Made by a program: the position numbers and the translations under genes. 34,872 nucleotides of DNA from Gemmatimonadota bacterium. GTDB taxonomy: Bacteria > Gemmatimonadota > Gemmatimonadetes > Gemmatimonadales > Gemmatimonadaceae. Below are positions 1 to 6,296 of the stretch, in pieces; the stretch's first letter is position 1; the number at the start of each line of letters is the position of its first letter. The notes beneath the pieces were generated by a model. The model saw only the letters and a program-made list of their open reading frames with translations, did not search any database and had not been told where the DNA came from. The DNA is taken from contig JACREJ010000037.1 of the NCBI GenBank assembly GCA_016218305.1, forward strand, positions 1-34,872, read 5' to 3'.

Positions 1-1
1 C

Positions 2-64
2 AGTGACGCCACCCGTGCGGCCTTCGACAAGCGGCAGGCACAGCTCCGAGCGATCAAGGAGTAG
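2..64 (+). CDS. C-terminal tail of an unidentified gene (5' truncated by window)
   Basis: Frame 2 is open from the window edge and ends at TAG 62-64, giving the residues SDATRAAFDKRQAQLRAIKE. The lysine, arginine, alanine and glutamate content looks like a helical protein C-terminus. The next gene (mpg) converges on it from the other strand, with its stop at 88-90. Twenty residues are too few to assign a family, and a chance open frame this short cannot be excluded. Confidence 0.35.
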   Translation, partial: SDATRAAFDKRQAQLRAIKE

Positions 65-87
65 TGCCGTGAAGCACTGTCCTCTGC

Positions 88-675
88 CTATCCCACGTCC
101 CGCAGCAGAAACCGCAGCGGCCACTCCACCGCCTTGCTGATCCCAATGCGCGGCGTCACGGCGACGAACGCATCGTCCACCGGGGCGCCGTGCAGGATGC
201 GCAGGCTCGTGCCGCGCACGAGGTCGGCGCCGTGGTGGGTGGGGCCATCGATGCCAAAGGCGCGGCAGAGCTTGCCGGGGCCGTCGGCAAGCGCGTGCTC
301 GCTGATGCGGCGGCCGGTTCCGCGCGCAGAAGCGCCGCGCCGGCGCCGCATCACGTCGAGGCCCTCGAACGGGCGCACCCCGCGGATGAGCACCGCGCTC
401 GGCAGGCCCTCGGCGCGCGTGACGGCGTTCACGCACCAGTACATGCCGTAGATGAAGTAGACGTACGCGGTGCCCGGCGGCCCGTAGAGGCCCACCGTAC
501 GCGCCGTGCGGCCCACCGCGGCGTGGCAGGCGGGATCGTGCTCGCCGAGGTAGGCCTCGGTCTCCGAGATGATGCCGCGGCACGTCACGCCGTCGCGCGT
601 GCACTCGAGCACACGCCCGATCAGGTCGCGGGCCACCACCTCGGTGTCCCGATCGTAGAAACGGCGCGGCAGCAC
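88..675 (-). CDS. mpg: 3-methyladenine DNA glycosylase (AAG/MPG family)
   Basis: Removes alkylated purines (3-methyladenine, hypoxanthine, ethenoadenine) from DNA in base excision repair. With the start used here the protein has 195 residues, the usual length for bacterial AAG proteins. Family motifs seen: LIGRVLECT near the N-terminus, SETEAYLGEHDPACHA, where the second Glu of ETE (E40) aligns with the catalytic Glu125 of human AAG and Tyr42/His51 with its base-stacking residues, then YVYFIYGMYWCVN, and LADGPGKLCRAFGI near the C-terminus. An in-frame GTG at 747 would add 24 residues, but those codons are a strong 13-bp hairpin (688-716) just after the stop of the upstream NYN gene and their translation resembles no AAG N-terminus. 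I therefore prefer GTG 675, although neither start has a clear Shine-Dalgarno. Gene order suggests co-orientation with the NYN gene, possibly separated by that hairpin. Confidence 0.92.
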   Translation of the reverse strand: MLPRRFYDRDTEVVARDLIGRVLECTRDGVTCRGIISETEAYLGEHDPACHAAVGRTARTVGLYGPPGTAYVYFIYGMYWCVNAVTRAEGLPSAVLIRGVRPFEGLDVMRRRRGASARGTGRRISEHALADGPGKLCRAFGIDGPTHHGADLVRGTSLRILHGAPVDDAFVAVTPRIGISKAVEWPLRFLLRDVG

Positions 676-687
676 GCGCCATGAGAG

Positions 688-716
688 ACGCCGCGCCCCC
701 GAAGGGGACGCGGCGT
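688..716 (-). terminator. 13-bp GC-rich hairpin after the NYN gene
   Basis: ACGCCGCG and the following CCCC pair with GGGGG and CGCGGCGT around a UUC loop; read as minus-strand RNA all 13 pairs form, including one U-G wobble. It lies 34-62 nt after the stop of the NYN gene (750). No U-tract follows, so it may be a Rho-assisted terminator, a 3' stabilising hairpin or an attenuator ahead of mpg. Confidence 0.5.
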
Positions 717-749
717 TCTCAGGTGCGGCAGCGCGTGCGCGCGTCACCG

Positions 750-2489
750 TTAGGCAGCCGGGCCCTTCTTGGCGCGCGGCTTCCGTGCGGCCGGCTTGGC
801 CTTGGCCGCCGCCTTCGCAGGCGACTCGGCCTTGGCCGGAGCGTCGGCCTTTGCCGCCGCGCCGGCTTTCGCCGACGGCTTGCGGCCAGGGCGGCCCTTC
901 TTGGCGGGCTCCGCGGCGGCAGGCTCCGACGGCGGGGTCACCGCCGGCGTGTCGTCCACGACGCCGAGGAGGAGGAGCGACGGCGGCACCTTGGCGCCAC
1001 GGCCACCCTTGGCGGGGAGGCCGCGGCTCGCACCCACGCCACGCGGCGCAGGAGCGGCAACCGGCGCCGGTGGCGCGTCGGCCTTGGCCTGCGCCTCGGC
1101 GGCGCTGAGCTGGTCGGCGACGCTGACCGCACCCTCGACGCGCGAGACTTCGAACGAGTCGCCGCGGCGGCGCACATCCACCGCGCCGGCGTCATGCGTG
1201 TCACGCAGGATGCGCGTGAAGTTGCGGTCGCTCAGCGACTCGCTGTCGCGGCCGAGCAGTTCACGCGACTTGACGCGCACGGCCTCGGCCATCACCGAGG
1301 CGTCGCCCGTGGTGAGCGCCTCGACGGCGCGCCGCACCAGCGAGAACGCCTCGTCGCGGGTCAGCCGCACGCCCGAGACGCCGATGGTGGCGTCCACCTG
1401 CGGCGCGGCATGCTTGCGCTCGTGACGCGGGTGATGCGGCGCCGGCGCGGCCGGAGCCGGCGCGGGCGCTGCAGCGGGGGCGGCGGCGGGCGCCGAGACG
1501 ACGGCGGGCGCGCCGGCGGCCTCGGGACGCGGCTCAGCGCCACGCTCGCGACCACGGCCACGTCCACCGCGACGACCGCGACGGCCGCGTCCTTCCTCGT
1601 CATCACGCGGCGCGGCGGCGACGGCGGCCGCCTCGGCCGCCTTGGGCGCGTCCTTGCGGGGCGCGCTGGGCAGCGCGACTTCGAGCTGGCCATTCTCGAG
1701 CTTGGTGACGAGGATGAGCCCCTTGTGCGAGGCCTCCTGGCAGAAGCGCGAGAACTTCGACATGCCGAGGTTCTTCTCGTCGAACGTCGGGTCGATCTCC
1801 TGCATGACCTGCTTGAGGCGGTCGGACCGCATCACGTCGCCGTTCTTCGACATGCGCGTGATGGCCTCGGTGACCAGCTCCCACGGGTCCCACTTCTGCG
1901 CGGCCGTCTCGTCGCTCGACTTCACGAGGCCGGCGAGGGCGTTGTAGCTGTAGTACTCGTCGCAGTTCTGCACGAGCAGGTCGCTCGACGACTCGCGGAT
2001 GCCGACGCCGATGACGTACTTGCCGTACTCCTTGAGCTTGAGCACCAGCGACGAGAAGTCCGAATCGCCGGAAAGCAGGATGTATGTGCCGATTTCCGGG
2101 CGCGTGAAGACCAGCTCGACCGCATCCACGGCGAGGCGGATGTCGGTGGCGTTCTTCTTGGACGACCCGTACGCCGGGGCGAAGATCAGGTCGATGGACG
2201 ATTCCGACAGTGGAACGATGTACTGCGGGTAGCGTCGCCAGTCGGCGTAGGCGCGCTGGACGGCGACCTTGCCGCTGATGATGTCGGACGACAGCAGGTT
2301 GCGGAGCTCCGTCTGCAGGTCGGAGCGAATGCCCATCGTGACGTTGTCGAAGTCGATGAGCAGGGCCGCATTGGGCGCGGCGTGCGGCGTGGCGATCCCG
2401 GCGGCGGCGTGCGCGGCGGCTTGCGGCCCGCGGTGCAGCGGAGCGACGGGGGCGCGGAGCGACGAGCTCCGCTGGTGACGAATGTTCAT
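750..2489 (-). CDS. NYN (PIN-like) domain protein with OST-HTH/LOTUS domain and basic RNA/DNA-binding tails
   Basis: Predicted RNA-binding protein, possibly a ribonuclease; substrate unknown. Numbering is from the ATG at 2489 (579 residues). The NYN/LabA-like fold spans about 43-185 with the acidic residues expected of PIN-type nucleases: LLIDFDN (D46, D48), KKNATDIRL (D116, then D122) and LLSGDSDF (D142, D144). An OST-HTH/LOTUS-like winged helix follows at about 200-275 (WELVTEAITRMSKNGDV through GQLEVALP). Next come an Arg/Gly-rich stretch (about 299-320, RGG-like), an Ala/Pro linker, a second winged-helix-like region (about 375-450) and a Lys/Ala/Pro tail with an AT-hook-like KKGRPGRKP. 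The frame stays open to 2612, but those upstream residues are low-complexity and lie before any recognisable domain. A GAGAAGG lies only 1 nt before ATG 2489, so the exact start is uncertain. Confidence 0.85.
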   Translation of the reverse strand: MNIRHQRSSSLRAPVAPLHRGPQAAAHAAAGIATPHAAPNAALLIDFDNVTMGIRSDLQTELRNLLSSDIISGKVAVQRAYADWRRYPQYIVPLSESSIDLIFAPAYGSSKKNATDIRLAVDAVELVFTRPEIGTYILLSGDSDFSSLVLKLKEYGKYVIGVGIRESSSDLLVQNCDEYYSYNALAGLVKSSDETAAQKWDPWELVTEAITRMSKNGDVMRSDRLKQVMQEIDPTFDEKNLGMSKFSRFCQEASHKGLILVTKLENGQLEVALPSAPRKDAPKAAEAAAVAAAPRDDEEGRGRRGRRGGRGRGRERGAEPRPEAAGAPAVVSAPAAAPAAAPAPAPAAPAPHHPRHERKHAAPQVDATIGVSGVRLTRDEAFSLVRRAVEALTTGDASVMAEAVRVKSRELLGRDSESLSDRNFTRILRDTHDAGAVDVRRRGDSFEVSRVEGAVSVADQLSAAEAQAKADAPPAPVAAPAPRGVGASRGLPAKGGRGAKVPPSLLLLGVVDDTPAVTPPSEPAAAEPAKKGRPGRKPSAKAGAAAKADAPAKAESPAKAAAKAKPAARKPRAKKGPAA

Positions 2490-2569
2490 GCCTTCTCGCG
2501 ATTGGCCGGGCGCAAACGGCCCGGGGGCGAGCATGCCGGCGCGGTCCTGATGACCGTATGCGGCAGCTG

Positions 2570-2593
2570 CCCGTGGTTGATGTGCTCCACGGG
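2570..2593. repeat. Short inverted repeat CCCGTGG/CCACGGG
   Basis: Seven-base perfect arms separated by ten bases, about 80-100 bp upstream of the NYN gene start. It could be an operator half-site pair or a leader hairpin; there is no further support. Confidence 0.3.
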
Positions 2594-2738
2594 TTCTCGA
2601 CCGGAGCGCCAATGGGGGCGGCTGATCGGCAAGAACCTGCGGGTGCGGAAGGGGCCGCGAGCACGCTCAACTGGCTTCCGGCGGTGCCGGGAGACGCGGG
2701 TGGCGCGGACGCTGGGTGGCCCCGAAGTCACGGGCGAA

Positions 2739-2762
2739 GCCGATGATCATCCGATCATCGGC
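2739..2762. repeat. Perfect 10-bp palindrome, candidate operator
   Basis: GCCGATGATC and GATCATCGGC are perfect reverse complements separated by ATCC. The element sits mid-way between two divergent transcription units, where a dimeric regulator could act on both. A structured leader RNA is the alternative reading. Confidence 0.4.
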
Positions 2763-2919
2763 AACGTCCGGGACCTCTGGTCGAGTAATGTAACCATTGC
2801 AGGGGCTTGGCGGCACCCTTCCCTGCCGGTGGCGGTGGCCGCAACCCCGCACCGGTAGCAAGTTTCGGTGGGTCGTGTCTTAATGAAACTCCCCTGCACC
2901 CCTCCCCGTCCCAGATAGC

Positions 2920-4131
2920 GTGCCACTCGGATTCCGCGCCCGGCTCTTCGTCATCCTCGCCCTCTTCGCGCTTGTGCCGTCGCTGGTCCTGACGGTGGCG
3001 TGGGGCGGCGCGACGAGCCGTGTGCTTCCGCGCATGAGCGGGGCTGCGGCGTGGGACAGCGTGGCGGCGTCGGGCTCGCGGGCGGTGCGTCTCGCCATGG
3101 AGCAGCCGGCGTCGGAGGAAGCGAAGGCGGCGCTGGCGCGGCACGAGCAGGAGCTGGCGAGTTCCGTCACGCAGGCACGCCGGTTCGAGTACCTGGCTCG
3201 GCAGACAGGGCCGGCGCTCCTCGCGGTTGGCCTCATCCTGCTCGCCTTCCTCACGTATCTCGCGTCGCGCATTGCGGGCCACCTCAGCCGCCAGTTGAGC
3301 CGGCCGCTGGATGAACTCGTGGGCTGGACCGAGGCGATTGCCAAGGGGGAGCCGCTCCCGGAGCGCACCACGCGGCGCGGCGCGCCGGAATTCGGCGTCC
3401 TGCGCGAGCGTATGCGGGCGATGGCCGCCGACCTTGAGCGGGGACGTGAATCGGCGATCGCCGCCGAACGTCTGGAGGCGTTCCGCGAGTCGGCGCGACA
3501 GGTGGCGCACGAGCTCAAGAACCCGCTGACACCCATCCGCTTCGCGATCGCGCGGCTGCGACGGGATGCCGCGCCGGAACTGCACGAGACGCTGGATGTG
3601 CTCTCGACGGAGAGCGAGCGACTCGAGGCGATGGCGCGCAGCTTCAGCCAGTTCGGCCGCCTGCCGGAGGGGCCGATGGCGGCGCTCGACCTCGGGGAAA
3701 TGGCCCGCGAGGCGACGCGCACGAGCGTCCCGGACTCGGCGCGGGTGACGATCGAAACTGAGGCCGACCTTCCGCTCGTACAGGGTCAGCACGATGCGCT
3801 GCACCGCGCGTTCGCCAACGTGCTGATCAACGCGGTGGAAGCAGGCGGTGCGAGCGCGCGGCTCGAGGTGCGGGTGGCGCGGCGCGGCCACGAGGTGGTG
3901 GTCGCCGTGCGTGACCAGGGATGCGGTATTGCGGCGGACAGGCTGCCCCGCATCTGGGATCCGTACGTGACCGACAAGACGGCAGGCACGGGGCTGGGGT
4001 TGGCGATCGTGAAGCAGACAGTGATGGCGCACGGCGGGCGGGTCGAAGCCGACAGCACGCCGGGTGCAGGGACGGAAATCCGGCTGGTCTTTCCGGCCAT
4101 GAGTGAACAACGAGCGGGGGCAACACCATGA
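2920..4131 (+). CDS. NtrY-like membrane sensor histidine kinase
   Basis: Autophosphorylating sensor of a two-component pair with the sigma-54 activator at 4765. Of 403 residues: TM1 about 8-28; a short extracytoplasmic segment about 29-95; TM2 about 96-116; HAMP linker about 117-170; HisKA with the H-box VAHELKNPLTPIRF (phospho-acceptor H197); HATPase_c with N-box NVLINAVEAGG (N304), G1 DQGCGI (332-337) and G2 GTGLGLAI. The ELKNPLTPI H-box is typical of NtrY-type kinases. The sensor region is far smaller than in classical NtrY and no PAS domain is evident. The start is GTG 2920, with no clear Shine-Dalgarno. The stop overlaps the next start by 4 bp (ATGA), so translation is probably coupled. 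Confidence 0.9.
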   Translation: MPLGFRARLFVILALFALVPSLVLTVAWGGATSRVLPRMSGAAAWDSVAASGSRAVRLAMEQPASEEAKAALARHEQELASSVTQARRFEYLARQTGPALLAVGLILLAFLTYLASRIAGHLSRQLSRPLDELVGWTEAIAKGEPLPERTTRRGAPEFGVLRERMRAMAADLERGRESAIAAERLEAFRESARQVAHELKNPLTPIRFAIARLRRDAAPELHETLDVLSTESERLEAMARSFSQFGRLPEGPMAALDLGEMAREATRTSVPDSARVTIETEADLPLVQGQHDALHRAFANVLINAVEAGGASARLEVRVARRGHEVVVAVRDQGCGIAADRLPRIWDPYVTDKTAGTGLGLAIVKQTVMAHGGRVEADSTPGAGTEIRLVFPAMSEQRAGATP

Positions 4132-4412
4132 ACGGTCCGGAAGTGCTGGTTCCCATTGCGTTCTTTGCGATGGTGGTGACGATCGTGCTCGGCGTGCCGC
4201 TGGTGCGCGCGCGCATCCGGGAGCGCGAGCGGCACGGCACGCCCGTGCTGCAGGACGCGCAGGCCGCGGAGCGCCTGGCGCGCATCGAGGCGGCGGTGGA
4301 GTCCATCGCCATCGAGGTGGAGCGCATCTCGGAGGCACAGCGCTTCACGACCCGGCTGCTGTCCGAGCGTCCGTCGTCCGCGCTCCCGCCGCGCCCGGGA
4401 GAGGGGTCATGA
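4128..4412 (+). CDS. Small single-pass membrane protein with coiled-coil tail (paralog 1)
   Basis: Unrecognised 94-residue protein. Residues about 6-25 form one hydrophobic helix (PIAFFAMVVTIVLGVPLV) followed by Arg-rich RARIRERER, which predicts the C-terminus in the cytoplasm. Residues about 45-82 are an amphipathic helix (RLARIEAAVESIAIEVERIS) that looks like a short coiled coil, ending in a Pro-rich tail. It overlaps the kinase gene by 4 bp and the next gene by 4 bp (ATGA). Its closest relative in the window is the neighbour at 4409, which shares the coiled-coil segment. The position between a kinase and its regulator suggests an accessory role in signalling, but this is inference. Confidence 0.75.
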   Translation: MNGPEVLVPIAFFAMVVTIVLGVPLVRARIRERERHGTPVLQDAQAAERLARIEAAVESIAIEVERISEAQRFTTRLLSERPSSALPPRPGEGS

Positions 4413-4756
4413 TGCCGGCGGCCGCGATTCTGGCGAACATCGTGCCGATGGCCGGCGCGACGGGGAGCACCGTGGATTATGCCGTGGTGACGGGCGGCGA
4501 GGTGGCCATCGTCGCAATCGTCTTCGGGAGCATTGGCAGCATCGTCTATCCGCTCGTGCGCGCTGCGTCGCGCAAGATGGAGGGACGCACGGCGGCGGCG
4601 CTTCCCCTGGCGCAGATCGAGGACCGCCTCGACCGCATCGAGCGCGGGGTTGAGGCGATTGCGCTCGAAGTGGAGCGCGTCTCCGAGGGCCAGCGCTTCG
4701 TCACGAAGCTCCTCGCCGACAGGGCGCCGCCACCGCTCCCCCCGGCGCACCCGTGA
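4409..4756 (+). CDS. Small membrane protein with coiled-coil tail (paralog 2)
   Basis: Unrecognised 115-residue protein. The start is ATG 4409, which overlaps the previous stop (TGA 4410-4412) and has GAGAGGGG 3-10 nt upstream. One strong TM helix lies at about 32-53 (EVAIVAIVFGSIGSIVYPLV) after a weakly hydrophobic N-terminus. It is followed by an amphipathic helix (RLDRIERGVEAIALEVERVS, then EGQRF.TKLLADR) that matches the helix of the preceding protein almost residue for residue. The pair looks like a tandem duplication that diverged in the N-terminal half. The sigma-54 regulator starts 8 bp downstream, so all four genes probably form one transcript. Confidence 0.75.
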   Translation: MMPAAAILANIVPMAGATGSTVDYAVVTGGEVAIVAIVFGSIGSIVYPLVRAASRKMEGRTAAALPLAQIEDRLDRIERGVEAIALEVERVSEGQRFVTKLLADRAPPPLPPAHP

Positions 4757-4764
4757 GCGCCTAG

Positions 4765-6138
4765 ATGCCGTCCGTCCTGATCATCGACGACGAACCCAAC
4801 ATCCGGCGGATGGTGGGGGCGCTGCTGGAGGCCGAAGGCTTCGAGGTGCGCGACGCATCCGACGGCCAGGCGGGGCTGGCGCGGGCGCTCGAGTGGGAGC
4901 CGGATCTCGTGCTGCTCGACCTCATGATGCCCGGCACGCTCGATGGCATGGCCACGCTCGAGCAGCTGCGCGAACGGTTCCCGGAACTGCCCGTGGTGAT
5001 GATGAGCGGGCGCGCCGGACTGGCCGACGCGGTGAAGGCGACGCGGCTGGGCGCCGTGAACTTCCTCGAGAAGCCGCTGACGCCGGAGGGCGTGCTGCTG
5101 GCGCTCGCCGGGGCGCTGGAGCTGCGCATGGCGCGGCGCGAGCGCACAGCCTTGCGAGTGGACCTTGGCCTGCACGGCGAGCTCGTGGGCGACAGCATGG
5201 CGCTGCGCAACGTGCGCGAGATGATCGCGCGCGTGGCCCCGACCGACGCGCGGGTGCTGATCACGGGCGAGTCCGGCACGGGCAAGGAGCTGGTGGCGGC
5301 GGCGATCCACGCGGAGAGTGTGCGGCGCGAGAAGCCGTTCGTGCGCGTGAACTGCGCGGCGATTCCCCGCGACCTCGTGGAGAGCGAGATGTTCGGCCAC
5401 GAGCGGGGCTCGTTCACGGGGGCCACCGAGCGGCGGCTCGGACGTTTCGAACTGGCGCATACGGGGACGCTGTTCCTCGACGAGGTCGGCGACCTCGGGC
5501 CCGAGGCGCAGAGCAAGCTGCTGCGCGCCATCGAGGCGCGGGAGATCGAGCGCGTGGGTGGCGGACGGTCCATCAAGGTGGACGTGCGCATCCTCGCCGC
5601 GACCAACCGCGACCTCGAGCGCGCAGTGCGCGAGGGGCAGTTTCGCGAGGACCTGTTCTTCCGGCTGAACGTGATTCCCCTGCCCGTGCCGCCGCTGCGC
5701 GAGCGGCCGGACGACGTGCCGGCGCTCGTGCGCCACTTCGCGGCGCTGCAACGCCGGCGCTCGGCGCAGGCGATGCCGGTTTGGACTCCCGAGGCGGTGA
5801 ATGCGCTGTCGCGCTACCGCTGGCCGGGCAATGTGCGCGAGCTGGCCAACATCGTGGAGCGGCTGAGCATCCTGCACGCGGGGCAACCGATCGGCGAGGA
5901 GGAGGTGCGCGGCGTGCTGCCGCTGGCGCCCCTGTCGGCGCCGTCGCTGCCCGACCTGGTGCAGCCGGAGCTCACGCTCAGCGACGCGCTCGACGAGTAC
6001 GAGAAGCTGCTGATCACCCGGGCGCTGTCGGCGGCCAATGGGGTGGTCGCGGAGGCGGCGCGGCGGCTGCGCACCGACCGACCCAACCTGTACCGACGCA
6101 TGCGGCGTCTCGGGCTGCAGCCTGACAACGGCGAGTGA
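4765..6138 (+). CDS. Sigma-54-dependent response regulator (NtrX/NtrC-like)
   Basis: Transcription activator of 457 residues partnered with the kinase at 2920. Receiver domain 1-120 with acidic pocket D8/D9, phospho-acceptor D52 (LLDLMMP) and K103. AAA+ domain about 137-365 with Walker A GESGTGKE (168-175), the sigma-54 contact loop GSFTGA (215-220, the accepted Ser variant of GAFTGA), Walker B TLFLDE (235-240) and the R-finger region FREDLFFRLNVIPL. A Fis-type HTH lies at about 425-453 (VVAEAARRLRTDRPNLYRRM). It would hydrolyse ATP to open sigma-54 promoters; a matching promoter lies directly downstream at 6246-6261. The receiver DL-MMPGTLDGM is shaped like NtrX rather than NtrC. Confidence 0.95.
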   Translation: MPSVLIIDDEPNIRRMVGALLEAEGFEVRDASDGQAGLARALEWEPDLVLLDLMMPGTLDGMATLEQLRERFPELPVVMMSGRAGLADAVKATRLGAVNFLEKPLTPEGVLLALAGALELRMARRERTALRVDLGLHGELVGDSMALRNVREMIARVAPTDARVLITGESGTGKELVAAAIHAESVRREKPFVRVNCAAIPRDLVESEMFGHERGSFTGATERRLGRFELAHTGTLFLDEVGDLGPEAQSKLLRAIEAREIERVGGGRSIKVDVRILAATNRDLERAVREGQFREDLFFRLNVIPLPVPPLRERPDDVPALVRHFAALQRRRSAQAMPVWTPEAVNALSRYRWPGNVRELANIVERLSILHAGQPIGEEEVRGVLPLAPLSAPSLPDLVQPELTLSDALDEYEKLLITRALSAANGVVAEAARRLRTDRPNLYRRMRRLGLQPDNGE

Positions 6139-6296
6139 CGAAACGACACGCGTATGACCACTCCTGGCGACTCCGGCCCCGCCACGACGCACGCGTCGAG
6201 GGGCAAACGCATGCCCGCGCGGCGATTGCACCGCTGGGCCTGCTGCGGCACGGCCCCTGCACTCGATCGGGCATCCCAAGCACCCGAGGACGTACG
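6139..6296 (+). other. Regulatory intergenic region ahead of the barrel operon
   Basis: 158 bp between the activator gene and the barrel gene. The frame of the barrel gene stays open through it, but the encoded residues (His/Arg-rich) do not resemble a signal sequence. It contains the sigma-54 promoter and the Shine-Dalgarno GAGGA at 6285-6289. Confidence 0.6.
6246..6261 (+). promoter_or_regulatory. Sigma-54 (-24/-12) promoter
   Basis: CGGCACGGCCCCTGCA matches the RpoN consensus TGGCACG-N4-TTGCA with two mismatches and keeps the diagnostic GG (6247-6248), exactly 10 bp, GC (6259-6260) arrangement. The start site would be near 6271, leaving a leader of about 26 nt with the GAGGA Shine-Dalgarno 7 nt before ATG 6297. 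It lies just after the gene for a sigma-54 activator, which strongly supports it. Confidence 0.7.

Larger units (their letters stand above)
2490..2919. other. Divergent intergenic region without a convincing gene
   Basis: About 430 bp between the divergent NYN gene and histidine kinase gene. Short open frames on both strands show no family resemblance. It holds two inverted repeats (2570-2593 and 2739-2762) and an AT-rich patch around 2785-2800 containing TAATGT, which could be a -10 element for the plus strand but has no good -35 partner. Promoters for both flanking transcripts presumably lie here. Confidence 0.6.

Noticed and set aside
2805-2826. Second sigma-54-like element (GGCAC..CTGCC) upstream of the histidine kinase
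   Set aside because: GG and GC are separated by 11 bp rather than 10, and the -12 half is poor, so it fails the diagnostic spacing.
681-2858. Long open frame (725 codons) on the plus strand opposite the NYN gene
   Set aside because: Arg/Gly/Ala-rich translation with no family pattern. It is the antisense shadow of a gene with clear domains, a routine effect of very high GC.
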